Source: Haloplanus sp. XH21 (GTDB lineage: Archaea; Halobacteriota; Halobacteria; Halobacteriales; Haloferacaceae). From it: a stretch of DNA of 64,000 bases. Below are positions 33,965 to 43,173 of this stretch, piece after piece; the first letter of the stretch is position 1, and each line of letters opens with the position of its first letter. The DNA is taken from NCBI RefSeq assembly GCF_023276355.1, contig NZ_JALLPL010000001.1, positions 620,001 through 684,000 on the forward strand, in the 5' to 3' direction. Below the pieces are notes generated by a model that saw only the letters and a program-made list of their open reading frames with translations, did no database searches and was not told the origin of the DNA. The translations under genes were made by a program, and so were the position numbers.

Positions 33965-35446
33965 CTACTCGGCGAGTCGTCGCTGTCGCCGCTTGAGCAC
34001 GGCGTAGACGATCAGCGTGTACAGGATCGGGACGACGAACGTCATCGCGACCAGGTACGGGTACAGCACGCTCGAGGACAGCCCGAGGACCTCCGAGACG
34101 GTCCCGCGCATCCCGTCGATGGAGAGGACGATAGTGAGCATGATCGCCCCGACGCCCAGCGCCGTCTGGGCCGGGCGGTCGAGCGGATCGACCGTGAAAT
34201 GCTTGGGCTCGTCGGTGTTGTCGATCAGCGGCCAGATGATCATGGTGCCGATGATCAGCATCGGGACGAGGATGCCGCCGATGAACTCACCCCAGCCGCC
34301 GAGGGAGACGGTCACGCCGGCCAGCGACAGCTCCCCGGGAACCATCTGTAGCGCCCCGAACACCCACATGAAGAACCAGTCGGGGCTGGGGTCGGAGGGC
34401 GCTTCGAGGCCGATGGCGGCGATGCGCTGGACGGGGAAGAACGCGGCGAGGAACGAGATGGTCGCCGCCGTCAGCAGGAGGACGACCGTCGAGAGCAGGA
34501 ACTGCTGGGGGAAGAGGGGCGATCCGACGACGAAGGAGTCGTCGGCGGCGTCGGGCGTCCGGTCGCCGCCCCGGGAACTGGGCGCGTGTTCGGTGTGTTT
34601 CTGGCGCATCAGGATCATCATGTGCAGGCCGATGATCCCCGCCAGCAGCGCCGGGAACAGGAAGACGTGCATGAAGTACATCTGGGGGATGACCTGCCCG
34701 GCCTGACTCGGGAAGTTCCCGCCGAACGCGAGCGCCTGGAGCCACTCGCCGATCACCGGCACCTCGCCGGTCATGTTGAACCCGATGGTCGTCGCGGCCT
34801 GACTGAAGCCGTCCAGCGGGAGCGCGTAGCCGAAGAAGCCCTCCGAGAGCGCGAGCAAGAGGAGGACACTCCCGACGAACCAGTTCGGCTCGTGGGGGTT
34901 GCGGTAGGCGCCGCTGAAGAAGACCCGGAACATGTGCAGGGCGATGGCGGCGATGAAGATGTACGCCGCCCAGTGGTGGGCCATCCGCATGAACATGCCA
35001 AAGGGCGTATCGTAGGTGATCGAGAGGACGCTCGCGAACGCGCCCGGCACCTCCTGGCCCGACCACTCCGCGGCGTTGCCCTCGTAGGTCACCTCGGTGG
35101 CCACCGGCTCGTACATCAAGCCGAGGAACGAACCGGTCAGCACGAGGAAGACGAACGAGAAGAGGGCGATTTCGCCGAGCAGGAACGAGCCGTACTTGTC
35201 CTCGGGGAACGCCTTCCCGAGGATCTCGTGGTTCAGTTCGAGACGGTTGTCGAGCCAGGTGAACAGGCGGTTGTTCGGGTATTTCTGGCGGGTCTCGATC
35301 TCTCTGCCGTGCACCGGTTTGGCGCCCTCTGGGCCGTCGTAGTCGTCAGTGGCGCCGGCACCGTCGGTACGCGGTGCTGGCGAGGGCTCGTTCGCGCCGT
35401 CTGTCTCGGTCGCCGTGTCGTCTGCGGTGTCGCGTGTCATGGTCAT
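33965..35446 (-). CDS. Cytochrome b of a bc1/b6f-like complex
   Basis: 493 residues, one chain covering both the haem-binding and the C-terminal parts. An acidic 50-residue N-terminal tail precedes the membrane core. Haem ligands are expected in the paired-His helices around MRMAHHWAAYIF and HMFRVF, and later in YFMHVFLFPALLAGIIGLHM. The quinol-site motif reads PDWFF instead of PEWY/PEWF. It transfers electrons from menaquinol toward halocyanin. Its ATG overlaps the Rieske stop by 4 nt. Confidence 0.92.
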   Translation of the reverse strand: MTMTRDTADDTATETDGANEPSPAPRTDGAGATDDYDGPEGAKPVHGREIETRQKYPNNRLFTWLDNRLELNHEILGKAFPEDKYGSFLLGEIALFSFVFLVLTGSFLGLMYEPVATEVTYEGNAAEWSGQEVPGAFASVLSITYDTPFGMFMRMAHHWAAYIFIAAIALHMFRVFFSGAYRNPHEPNWFVGSVLLLLALSEGFFGYALPLDGFSQAATTIGFNMTGEVPVIGEWLQALAFGGNFPSQAGQVIPQMYFMHVFLFPALLAGIIGLHMMILMRQKHTEHAPSSRGGDRTPDAADDSFVVGSPLFPQQFLLSTVVLLLTAATISFLAAFFPVQRIAAIGLEAPSDPSPDWFFMWVFGALQMVPGELSLAGVTVSLGGWGEFIGGILVPMLIIGTMIIWPLIDNTDEPKHFTVDPLDRPAQTALGVGAIMLTIVLSIDGMRGTVSEVLGLSSSVLYPYLVAMTFVVPILYTLIVYAVLKRRQRRLAE

Positions 35447-36060
35447 TGGGGGCCCACCGGCCCCTCGAACGGGCCGGTCGCCAGGAGCAGTTGTCCGTCA
35501 TCGTCGGCGACGCCGATGGGGAGCTGGGGCAGCGGACTCGTCGCCGGCCCGCTGGTCACCTCAGCGCCCTGCAGGGGATCGAACTGCGAGCCGTGACACT
35601 GGCAGTAGAGCTGGTTGCCCTCCGTTCCGTTGACGGCACACCCCAGATGGGTGCACACCTTCGAGTAGGCGGCGTAGCCGTCGACGGTCCCGTCGAGGTT
35701 CGTCGGCTCCTGATAGCTGCCCTCGGGGAACCGGACGAGCAGGACCGCGGCGCGGTCTTCCGTGATCGCCCCACCACCCTCCTGCTCGGGGTAGACGGTT
35801 ATCGGCTCCAGATTCTCGTTCGGCGGGATGGCGTCGGCAGCCCTGAGGGGGGTGCCCTCGGCGTCGACCAGGCGGACGCCCTCGACGAACAGCGGTTCGG
35901 GCTCTTCGATCTTGCCCGACTCGCTGAGCCCGGCGATCGCGGAGACGCTGAAGGCGCTGACGGCGCCGGCGCCGCTGATCGCGGCGAGTATTTTCGCGAC
36001 TTGGCGGCGCTTGATCTCGATCTCTTCGTGTGGTTCGTCGGGTGGCGTATCTGTCGTCAT
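35443..36060 (-). CDS. Rieske iron-sulfur protein of the bc1-like complex
   Basis: 205 residues from ATG 36060. An N-terminal membrane anchor (about 22-45, after KRRQVAKI) is followed by the Rieske fold with CTHLGC (136-141) and CQCHGS (153-158). This supplies two Cys and two His ligands plus the disulfide pair. The upstream in-frame stretch lies inside the preceding gene and is not credible. Overlaps on both sides (ATGA) show tight coupling with the preceding subunit and cytochrome b. Confidence 0.95.
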   Translation of the reverse strand: MTTDTPPDEPHEEIEIKRRQVAKILAAISGAGAVSAFSVSAIAGLSESGKIEEPEPLFVEGVRLVDAEGTPLRAADAIPPNENLEPITVYPEQEGGGAITEDRAAVLLVRFPEGSYQEPTNLDGTVDGYAAYSKVCTHLGCAVNGTEGNQLYCQCHGSQFDPLQGAEVTSGPATSPLPQLPIGVADDDGQLLLATGPFEGPVGPQ

Positions 36061-36674
36061 TGGTGATCCCTCCGTTCGGCGACGGTGATCGAGGGGACGA
36101 AGAAGACGGCGTACACCAGCACCGTGGCGGCCAGCGAGAGGAACAGCATGCCGGCGTAGGTGCCGATGAACTGGTTGCGTGCCTCGCCCAGCCCCTCGGA
36201 CGCCAGGAGTCCGGCGAAGACGACGGTGCACCAGGAGAGGCCGGCGAGCGCGAGCAGCCCCGTCCGGTCCGCGGGGGCCGGCCAGTAGTCGACGATCCAG
36301 CGCGTGTCCGTCTGGAGGTACGGTGGCACCTTCACGACGGGCTTGCCGCCGTCCGTCTCCGTCTCGGACTCCACGACCGACTGGCGGGCGTGGCCGATCC
36401 GGTCGACGAACCGCGTCACGCTGACGATGCCGGCGACGGCGCCGAGCAGCGCGACCCAGGTGATCACCCCGGACTGGTTCGGGCCGACTTCGACGGGCGT
36501 CGGCAGGAACTTCCCGGTCGGGTCGATGTCGGCGTCGGGGTTGACGGCGACGGGATCCTCGCCGACGCCGAGGCCGACGCTGCTGCCCGGAGTGCCGCTC
36601 GTGAGCGCGACGTACCACATCGGGAGGAGTACCGAGGCGATCAGCAGGACGATGATCACCGTCTCGCGTCTCAT
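36057..36674 (-). CDS. Haloarchaeal membrane subunit of the bc1-like operon
   Basis: 205 residues starting MRRETVIIVLLIASVLLPMW. About four to five hydrophobic segments are seen: residues 5-22, about 70-88, about 140-160 and about 175-195. No haem-binding CxxCH is present. I chose ATG 36674 because it overlaps the stop of the upstream 22-codon ORF (ATGA). It is a haloarchaea-specific family found with Rieske and cytochrome b, so it is probably a complex subunit. Confidence 0.75.
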   Translation of the reverse strand: MRRETVIIVLLIASVLLPMWYVALTSGTPGSSVGLGVGEDPVAVNPDADIDPTGKFLPTPVEVGPNQSGVITWVALLGAVAGIVSVTRFVDRIGHARQSVVESETETDGGKPVVKVPPYLQTDTRWIVDYWPAPADRTGLLALAGLSWCTVVFAGLLASEGLGEARNQFIGTYAGMLFLSLAATVLVYAVFFVPSITVAERRDHQ

Positions 36675-36739
36675 TCGCACTCACCGGCGACGCGCCGACG
36701 GACCGTCTGGAACGTGTCAGTGTGTTCTGTGTGACTCAT
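36671..36739 (-). CDS. 22-aa ORF heading the bc1-like operon
   Basis: MSHTEHTDTFQTVRRRVAGE followed by CE is a short polar peptide. Its stop overlaps the start of the next gene as ATGA, the same coupling used by the other genes of the operon. It may be a real micro-protein or a coupling leader. No family known to me. Confidence 0.4.
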   Translation of the reverse strand: MSHTEHTDTFQTVRRRVAGECE

Positions 36740-36939
36740 GGGGAGAGAGGGACTACCGTGCCATCGACCAACACAGCGCGGCGACGAGGGCCCGGACGGA
36801 GTCGTCGCCGCCCTCGGTGTGGGCCAGACCATTATCAGTTCGAAAACACCCGTGCCTGGTTTATGCCTCTTCCGTTCGCGTCCGGGCACGTGCTCGCCCA
36901 CCGACCGATTCCGACAGACATACTACTGCGACACCGAAA

Positions 36940-36953
36940 CGTTCGGCCGAACG
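36940..36953. promoter_or_regulatory. 14-bp perfect palindrome before halocyanin
   Basis: CGTTCGGCCGAACG lies 14 nt upstream of the halocyanin ATG and is followed by another GGTTCGG half. It may be an operator or a 5'-leader hairpin. Confidence 0.4.
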
Positions 36954-36967
36954 GTTCGGCCCGCATC

Positions 36968-37672
36968 ATGAATCGACGCACCTACCTCCGACGACTCGGG
37001 GCCAGTGGCCTCGCGACGACTGCCATCGCGGCTCCGGCGGCCGCCACGTCACACGAGAACGAATCCAGCGCCGGTAACGGGACCGACTCCGGCGGACAGC
37101 CGGCGACCTCCACCGATGGCGAGACCCACGAGGTCGAGATGATCACCGAGGGCGGGAGCTTCTACTTCGACCCCGTCGGCCTGCATATCCAGCCCGGCGA
37201 CACCGTCACGTTCGTCAACGCGAGCGGTTCTCACAGCGCGACCAGTTACTCGACGGACAACGACCGGGCCGAGACCCGGCGCATCCCCGAAGGCGCGTCG
37301 GGCTTCGACAGCGGCGTCTTCGACGAAGCGGGCGCGACCTACAGCCACACCTTCACCGTCGAGGGAACCTACGACTACTACTGTGCGCCCCACAAGACCC
37401 TCGGGATGGTCGGCCGCATCGTCTGTGGCGAACCGGGCGGTCCGGCGACCGAGGGATCGATCCCCAACCCGCCGGGCAGCGGCGTGATGCCGTCGAGTCA
37501 GACCATCGTCGAGGAGGGACGCATCGCCTACCCGTACATCCCCGGCGGGCTGGAGCCGCTCCCCTGGCAGTTCTGGGCCGGAACCGGCGTGTTCGGTCTC
37601 GTCGCCGCCTACCTCTTCTCGAAATACGACCGCGAGTCCGGCCGGTACAGCGCCGAGAACGCGGACAACTAG
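36968..37672 (+). CDS. Halocyanin-type blue copper protein with C-terminal anchor
   Basis: 234 residues from ATG 36968. A Tat signal (RRTYLRRLG to about residue 26) precedes an acidic linker and a plastocyanin-like domain. Type-1 copper ligands are visible as His89, Cys139, His142 and Met147 in YYCAPHKTLGM. A membrane segment (about 199-218) near the C-terminus anchors it outside the cell. It is divergent from the bc1-like operon and is the likely electron acceptor of that complex. Confidence 0.92.
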   Translation: MNRRTYLRRLGASGLATTAIAAPAAATSHENESSAGNGTDSGGQPATSTDGETHEVEMITEGGSFYFDPVGLHIQPGDTVTFVNASGSHSATSYSTDNDRAETRRIPEGASGFDSGVFDEAGATYSHTFTVEGTYDYYCAPHKTLGMVGRIVCGEPGGPATEGSIPNPPGSGVMPSSQTIVEEGRIAYPYIPGGLEPLPWQFWAGTGVFGLVAAYLFSKYDRESGRYSAENADN

Positions 37673-37746
37673 GTGTAACCGTGGGCCACGCGACGGCAAC
37701 GGCGCTGTCGAGTCGTTTCAGCTTCACGCGACCCACGCCCGCCCGA

Positions 37747-38232
37747 CTACGCCGTGGGTGAGAGCAGCTCCCGCAGCGCCTGCTGTTCCTCGCGGGTGCC
37801 GACGGCGACGAGCAGGTCTCCAGCCGCCAGTTCGAACTCCGCGGCGGGGTTCGGTACCGTCTCCTCGCCGCGCTGAATGGCGATCACCGTCGCGCCCGTC
37901 GCCTGCCGGAGATCCGTTTCACCGAGCGTCTTGCCGGCCTGGGTGGCGTCGCGCCCGACTTCCACCCACTCGATGATCGCGTCGCCGAGGGGGACGGTGA
38001 GTTCCGCGGTGCTGACGGACTCGAAATACGCGCCTTCGAGGATGGACCCGAGCTTGTTCGCCTGATCGCTGGACAGGTCGAGGATCTTCTCGCCGTCGGC
38101 GTCGGCGCTGTCGCGACGGTACAGTTCACAGCGCCCGTCGTGGTGGACGACGGCCGTCACGGTGGTGTCGCCGGACAGATCGAGTTCGAACTTCCGGCCG
38201 ACGCCGGGGATATCCGTCTCGCGGACAGTCAT
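37747..38232 (-). CDS. TrkA-C domain protein, cation/proton antiporter regulatory subunit
   Basis: 161 residues from ATG 38232. The N-terminal KhtT-like part (VRETDIPGVGRKFELDLSGD) is followed by a TrkA-C domain (LGETDLRQATGATVIAIQRG). The family gates K+/H+ antiporters in response to ligands. No antiporter membrane gene is adjacent, so the partner must be elsewhere or lost. It is divergent from the aminotransferase. Confidence 0.82.
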   Translation of the reverse strand: MTVRETDIPGVGRKFELDLSGDTTVTAVVHHDGRCELYRRDSADADGEKILDLSSDQANKLGSILEGAYFESVSTAELTVPLGDAIIEWVEVGRDATQAGKTLGETDLRQATGATVIAIQRGEETVPNPAAEFELAAGDLLVAVGTREEQQALRELLSPTA

Positions 38233-38368
38233 CGACCGAGATACAGCGAGCGGGGGGAAAAGCGTACTGACGCCGGATCTCGTCCGGGTCACGAGCGCCC
38301 CACGGACCCCGCCGGCGTCCGTCGACCGGAGCGTATTCGTGGCCCCCGCCCGTACGCCGACCCGACAG

Positions 38369-39529
38369 ATGGTCTCTCGACGTGGCACCGAGGTGTCGCC
38401 CTTCCTCGCGATGGACGTCCTCGAACGCGCGAGCGAGCGGTCGGACGTGATCCACCTGGAGGTTGGCGAACCGGATTTTGCGCCGCCCGACCGAGTCGTC
38501 GACACCGCCGTCGAGTCGTTACGGGCGGGCAACACGAACTACACCGCGGCGCGCGGGAAACCGGCGCTCCGGCGCGCCATCGCCGCGCGCTACGACCGCG
38601 AGTACGGCGTCACAGTCGACCCCGACCGAATCGTCGTCACGCCCGGGTCCTCGCCCGGCCTGTTGCTCGCGCTGGCGGCCGTCGTCGATCCCGGCGACGG
38701 GGTGGTGCTCACCGACCCGCATTACGCCTGCTACCCGAACTTCGTGCGGACGGTCAGCGGGCGCATCGAGACGGTGCCGTTGCGCGCCGCCGACGGCTAC
38801 CAACCCCGCGTCGACGCCTTCGCGGCGGCCGTCGACGCCTCGACCCGGGCGCTCCTGCTCAACTCGCCCGCGAACCCGACGGGCGCGGTGCTCGACGGCG
38901 ACACGCTCGACTCCCTGGTTGGTGTCGCCAGCGACGCCGACGCCGTCCCCATCGTCGACGAAATCTACCACGGCCTCTCGTACGACGCCGAAGAACACAC
39001 CGTCCTCGAATACACGGACGACGCGTTCGTGCTGGACGGCTTCTCGAAGCGCTACGCGATGACGGGGTGGCGGCTCGGATGGCTCGTCGCCCCGCCCGAC
39101 TACGTGGACGTGATCAACCGCCTCGCCCAGAACCTCCTCATCTGCGCTCCCAATTTCGTCCAGGACGCGGGCGTCGCCGCCCTAGAGACGCCGCCTGCGC
39201 GACTCGACGCCATCCGCGACACGTATCGCGAGCGCCGCGACCTGCTCGTCGACGCCGTTTCCGACTGGGGGCTGGACCTTGGATATACGCCTCAGGGCGC
39301 GTACTACCTCCTCGCGGACGTGAGCGACCTGCCCGGCGACGCGATGGAGATCGCCGACCTGTTCTTGGAGGAGGCAGGCGTCGCGGTCACGCCGGGCATC
39401 GACTTCGGTGACGAGGCGGCCGACTATCTCCGGCTCTCCTACGCCACCGACGCCGCCGCCATCGAAACGGCTATCGAGCGCATCGACCGCCTGCTGGAGA
39501 CGGTCGACCGTAGCGGTCCTATCCGCTGA
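38369..39529 (+). CDS. PLP-dependent class I/II aminotransferase
   Basis: 386 residues from ATG 38369. Motifs include LEVGEPDFAPPDRVVD, NSPANPTGAVLD, VDEIYHGLSYD (Asp/Tyr contacts to PLP) and the Schiff-base lysine in DGFSKRYAMTGWRLGW. It belongs to the aspartate/aromatic aminotransferase fold; the substrate is not decided. The stop overlaps the convergent protease gene by 11 bp. Confidence 0.9.
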   Translation: MVSRRGTEVSPFLAMDVLERASERSDVIHLEVGEPDFAPPDRVVDTAVESLRAGNTNYTAARGKPALRRAIAARYDREYGVTVDPDRIVVTPGSSPGLLLALAAVVDPGDGVVLTDPHYACYPNFVRTVSGRIETVPLRAADGYQPRVDAFAAAVDASTRALLLNSPANPTGAVLDGDTLDSLVGVASDADAVPIVDEIYHGLSYDAEEHTVLEYTDDAFVLDGFSKRYAMTGWRLGWLVAPPDYVDVINRLAQNLLICAPNFVQDAGVAALETPPARLDAIRDTYRERRDLLVDAVSDWGLDLGYTPQGAYYLLADVSDLPGDAMEIADLFLEEAGVAVTPGIDFGDEAADYLRLSYATDAAAIETAIERIDRLLETVDRSGPIR

Positions 39530-40658
39530 TACCGCTCTGGAAGCCACGCCGGACGGTCATGGCGTGGGCGTAGTCCGACTCCGTGAGGATGCCGGCGAAG
39601 ACGCCGTCCTCGTAGACGAGGGCGCTCGAGGCGCCCGACTGGTTCAGCGTGGCCAGCGTATCGAAGGCGTCCGCGCTCGCCTCGACGGTCGGAACGTCGC
39701 GCATGATGGCCGAAATCGCGGTCGTGTCGCGTTCCGACTCGCGGACCGTGCGGATGTCGTCGAGGGTGCCGACGCCGAGTGGTGATCCCTCGCTATCGGT
39801 GACGAGATGCACCGGCTGGCGGTCACGGAGTAGTTGCGCACCGAACGCGTCGACCGTCGCGTCGGCGCTGATCGTCGCCGGATCGCGCGTCATGATGTCC
39901 GCGACGGTGATGCCGTCGAGGAGTTCGTCGAGGAGCACGCTCCGGGATTCGGTCGTCGCCGCGGCGTAGATGAAGAGCGCGAGCAGGAGCAGCATCAACT
40001 GAAACTGGAGGACGCCGACGATGGCAAAGAGGAAGGCGAACCCGACGCCCACGCGGGCCGCGGTCCGCGTCGCGGTCCCATAGGGGCGAGAGCGAGCGAG
40101 CAGTGCCCGCAGGATGCGGCCGCCATCCATCGGAAACGCGGGCAGGAGGTTGAAGGCGGCGAGGGTCACGTTCGTCACCGCGAGCCAGCCGACGACGAAC
40201 CGCGACACCTGCAGCGAGGGCGGGGCGACGAGCACCCCCGCGTAACAGACGGCGGCGACGAGGACGCTCGTGACCGGTCCGGCGATGGCGATCCAGAACT
40301 CCCGGTTCCACTCCTTGGGGAGCGTCTTCAGCGACGCGATGCCGCCGAGAATCCACAGCGTGATCGATTCGATCTCGATGCCGTAGCGGAGCGCGACCCA
40401 CGAGTGCCCGAGTTCGTGGAGCGTCACGCTGCCAAACAGGCCGACCGCCGCCGCGATGCCGATGAGCCACGGCGTCGACCCGGCCCGGAGGCGAGCCAGG
40501 TCGAATCCGACGCCCGTCAGCCCCTCGATGAACCCGGCGTACAGTTCGATCTGCTGGCCGCTCCCGATGAGCCAGGCCAGGATGGGGAGAAAGATCAGCA
40601 GCGACGTGTTGACGCGGATGGGGATGCCCCATACGCGGGTGATGTCGTAACTTCGCAC
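39519..40658 (-). CDS. Site-2 protease-type membrane metalloprotease with CBS domains
   Basis: 379 residues. The zinc site is HELGH in LFGSVTLHELGHSW, with the third ligand in LLPAFPMDGGR. About six membrane segments are followed by two CBS modules (about 255-310 and 315-370; ITVADIMTRDPATISADA, then ISAIMRDVPTVEASADA). It cleaves within membranes, and the CBS pair suggests adenylate sensing. Substrate unknown. Confidence 0.92.
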   Translation of the reverse strand: MRSYDITRVWGIPIRVNTSLLIFLPILAWLIGSGQQIELYAGFIEGLTGVGFDLARLRAGSTPWLIGIAAAVGLFGSVTLHELGHSWVALRYGIEIESITLWILGGIASLKTLPKEWNREFWIAIAGPVTSVLVAAVCYAGVLVAPPSLQVSRFVVGWLAVTNVTLAAFNLLPAFPMDGGRILRALLARSRPYGTATRTAARVGVGFAFLFAIVGVLQFQLMLLLLALFIYAAATTESRSVLLDELLDGITVADIMTRDPATISADATVDAFGAQLLRDRQPVHLVTDSEGSPLGVGTLDDIRTVRESERDTTAISAIMRDVPTVEASADAFDTLATLNQSGASSALVYEDGVFAGILTESDYAHAMTVRRGFQSGISG

Positions 40659-40705
40659 AGCGGTCGTCCGGCGGCGACGGCCTTAAACCATCGTCCGAAC
40701 CTCGA

Positions 40706-41020
40706 TCACTCCAGTTGCGTCCCGCAGTTCGGGCAGAACTGCGCGGCCTGCAAGACGGGATGGAAGTATCTGATCTCGAACGCCTCGCCGCAGTCGGGAC
40801 AGCGGTGTGTCGGTGGCTCTCGAACCCAGATGGTGCGCTCGGGTTCGGGCGCTTTCTTTCGGATGCGATCCGCCCCAGCGAGGCGATTCAAGAGGGTTCG
40901 GATCACCTGCTTCGGCGCGTCGAGCGCCGACGCGAGTTCGCCCGCCGTGTACGGTTCCAGCGGCTCCATCCGCTCGTAGACGTCGTCGGCGGTCGGGTCG
41001 TCATCGGTGTGCTTGGACAT
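40706..41020 (-). CDS. Winged-helix plus zinc-ribbon protein, 104 aa
   Basis: 104 residues. An N-terminal helix-turn-helix (PYTAGELASALDAPKQVIRT) is followed by a zinc ribbon with CPDC and CPNC. It begins 2 nt after the NhaC stop, so it is the second gene of that operon and may regulate ion transport. It could also be a general DNA-binding protein. Confidence 0.75.
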   Translation of the reverse strand: MSKHTDDDPTADDVYERMEPLEPYTAGELASALDAPKQVIRTLLNRLAGADRIRKKAPEPERTIWVREPPTHRCPDCGEAFEIRYFHPVLQAAQFCPNCGTQLE

Positions 41021-41022
41021 GA

Positions 41023-42609
41023 TCAGTCGTCCCTCTCGGGGGGTTCGTCCGGCAACGTCGGGTCGATGCCTCGCCGTCTGGCGTCGAGCGTCGACAGCCC
41101 GTACACCAGGCCGACGAGCATGAGGACGCCGATCGGGAGCAGGAGCCACGGACTGACGCGGGTGTAGCCCCACGCGACCAACAGCGTCGCGGCGACGAGG
41201 ACGACGGTGACGGCGTAGTAGAGTTGGGTACGGACGTGGTCGACGAGGTCCGCGCCGGTGAACGTCGCCGAGAGGACGGTCGTATCGGAGATGGGGGAGG
41301 CGTGGTCGCCGAAGATGGCGCCGGAGAAGACGGCCCCGACCAGGGCGGCGACCATCGTATGCGTCCCGGTCAGATCCCACGCCACGGGGACGGCGATGGG
41401 CGTCACGATGGCCATCGTGCCCCACGAACTCCCGGTCGAGAAGGCGATGAAGGCGGCGGTAAAGAGCACCACGACGGGCAACAGTGCGGGCGAGAGCACC
41501 TGCTGGGCGACGCCGCCGACGTACTCGCCCGTTCCGAGCGCCTCGACGACGTTGCCGATGGCCCACGCGAGGACGAGAATCGTCACCGCGATCAGCATGA
41601 CCCCGAACCCGTCGATGGTCGTATCGACGCTCTCGCCGAGGCCCATGACACCGGTGGCGGCGCCGATGATGTACGTCGAGACGACCATCGCGAACGATCC
41701 GAAGATGAGCGCCACCGCGTAGTCGGCGCCCGTGATGGTGTCGTACAGCGACGCGCCCGGGGTGTAGCCCGTCCAGAGCGCCGTGCCGACCGTGACGGCG
41801 ATGAGGACGCCGATGGGGAGGAAAAAGGAGAACAGGCGCGGGCGTTCGACGTTGGGTTCGCCGAGTTCGGCCGCGACGTTCTGCATCGGCCGGCCGCCGG
41901 GACGCGTCACCTCGCCCGTCTCGGCGGCGCGGCGTTCGGCAGTCAGCATCTCGCCGTAGTCGCGCTCGCTCACCACGACGATGCCGACCATCGCGATGGC
42001 GAGGATGGCGTAGACGTTGTACGGGATGGACTGCAGGAACACGCCGAAGGCGTTCGGCACCTCGCTCGCGGCCAGATCCGTCGCTTCGTAGCCCGACTCG
42101 ATCATGGACAACTGGAACGCGACCCACGACGAGATGGCGAGCGTGGAGACGGGCGCCGCCGTCGAGTCGACGAGATAGGAGAGTTTCTCCCGCGAGATGC
42201 CCAGATGATCCGAAACGTCACGCATCGTGCTCCCCACGACGGCGGTGTTGGCGTAGTCGTCGAAAAACAGGAGGAGGCCGAGCAGCCACGTCACGGCCGC
42301 CACCTTGCGCCGCGTATCGAGACGGGCAATGGCCCAGTCGCGCACCGCGTGTGATCCGCCAAGCCGCCAGATCATCGCGACGGCGGAGCCGAGCAGGAGC
42401 GTGAAGATGAGGATCTGGGCGTGGAACGTGCTCTCGCCGATGGCGGCGGCGATCCAGTCGAAGGTCTGGCGCAAGCCCAGACTCCCCGTGTACACCACGC
42501 CGCCGGCCCACACGCCGAGAAAGAGCGACAGCACGGCCTTCCGGGTCACGATAGCCAGCCCGATTGCGAGCAGCGGCGGGACGAGCGACAGCGCGCCGAA
42601 CTCTGCCAT
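41023..42609 (-). CDS. NhaC-family Na+/H+ antiporter
   Basis: 528 residues, about 12 membrane segments. Family features are VGSTMRDVSDHLGISREKLS, STAAPVSTLAISSWVAFQ, FSTGSSWGTMAIVTPIAVPVA and FGDHASPISDTTVLS. It exchanges Na+ (or an organic substrate in some relatives) for protons. Operon with the small HTH/zinc-ribbon gene. It is divergent from the peroxiredoxin. Confidence 0.92.
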   Translation of the reverse strand: MAEFGALSLVPPLLAIGLAIVTRKAVLSLFLGVWAGGVVYTGSLGLRQTFDWIAAAIGESTFHAQILIFTLLLGSAVAMIWRLGGSHAVRDWAIARLDTRRKVAAVTWLLGLLLFFDDYANTAVVGSTMRDVSDHLGISREKLSYLVDSTAAPVSTLAISSWVAFQLSMIESGYEATDLAASEVPNAFGVFLQSIPYNVYAILAIAMVGIVVVSERDYGEMLTAERRAAETGEVTRPGGRPMQNVAAELGEPNVERPRLFSFFLPIGVLIAVTVGTALWTGYTPGASLYDTITGADYAVALIFGSFAMVVSTYIIGAATGVMGLGESVDTTIDGFGVMLIAVTILVLAWAIGNVVEALGTGEYVGGVAQQVLSPALLPVVVLFTAAFIAFSTGSSWGTMAIVTPIAVPVAWDLTGTHTMVAALVGAVFSGAIFGDHASPISDTTVLSATFTGADLVDHVRTQLYYAVTVVLVAATLLVAWGYTRVSPWLLLPIGVLMLVGLVYGLSTLDARRRGIDPTLPDEPPERDD

Positions 42610-42692
42610 GGGCGTGGTACCGCGCCCCGACAGTTAGGCGTTTCCGGACGTTCGTGGCTGGTTTTATGCCGCCGTGGTGCCTTTCGTCAGGT

Positions 42693-43166
42693 ATGGTATC
42701 CGACGGCGACACCGCCCCGACGTTCACCGCGACACTCGGGACCGCGGAGCACGAATCGTTCGACTTCGATGACCACCTCGGGGGCGGCCCGGTCGTCCTC
42801 GCCTTCTTCCCCGGCGCCTTCACGCCCCCCTGCCGGAACGAGATGCTCGCCCTGCAGGACCGCCTCGACGACTTCCACGACGCCGGTGCGACGGTGTTCG
42901 GCCTGAGCGCCGACTCGCCGTTCGCCCAGGGCGCGTTCAGCGACGAACACGGCCTGGAGTTCGACCTCGTGAGCGACATGGCCGGCGAGGTCATCCGGGC
43001 GTACGACCTGGAGATGGACATTCCGGACCTCGGGCTCTACGGTATCGCGAACCGCGCCGTGTTCGTCGTCGACGACGCGGGCGTCGTCACCTACAGTTGG
43101 GTGGCCGACGACCCGACCAACGAACCCGACTACGACGCGATCCTCGACGCCGTCGCGGCGGCCTGA
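42693..43166 (+). CDS. Peroxiredoxin
   Basis: 157 residues from ATG 42693, thioredoxin fold. The peroxidatic site is FFPGAFTPPCRNEM, with Cys near residue 49. Typical bacterial members read TPVCT, so the residue after Cys differs here. GLSADSPFAQGAFSDEHGLE follows. It reduces peroxides in the cytoplasm. A second Cys is absent, so it is a 1-Cys type. Confidence 0.9.
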   Translation: MVSDGDTAPTFTATLGTAEHESFDFDDHLGGGPVVLAFFPGAFTPPCRNEMLALQDRLDDFHDAGATVFGLSADSPFAQGAFSDEHGLEFDLVSDMAGEVIRAYDLEMDIPDLGLYGIANRAVFVVDDAGVVTYSWVADDPTNEPDYDAILDAVAAA

Positions 43167-43173
43167 CCGGTCG

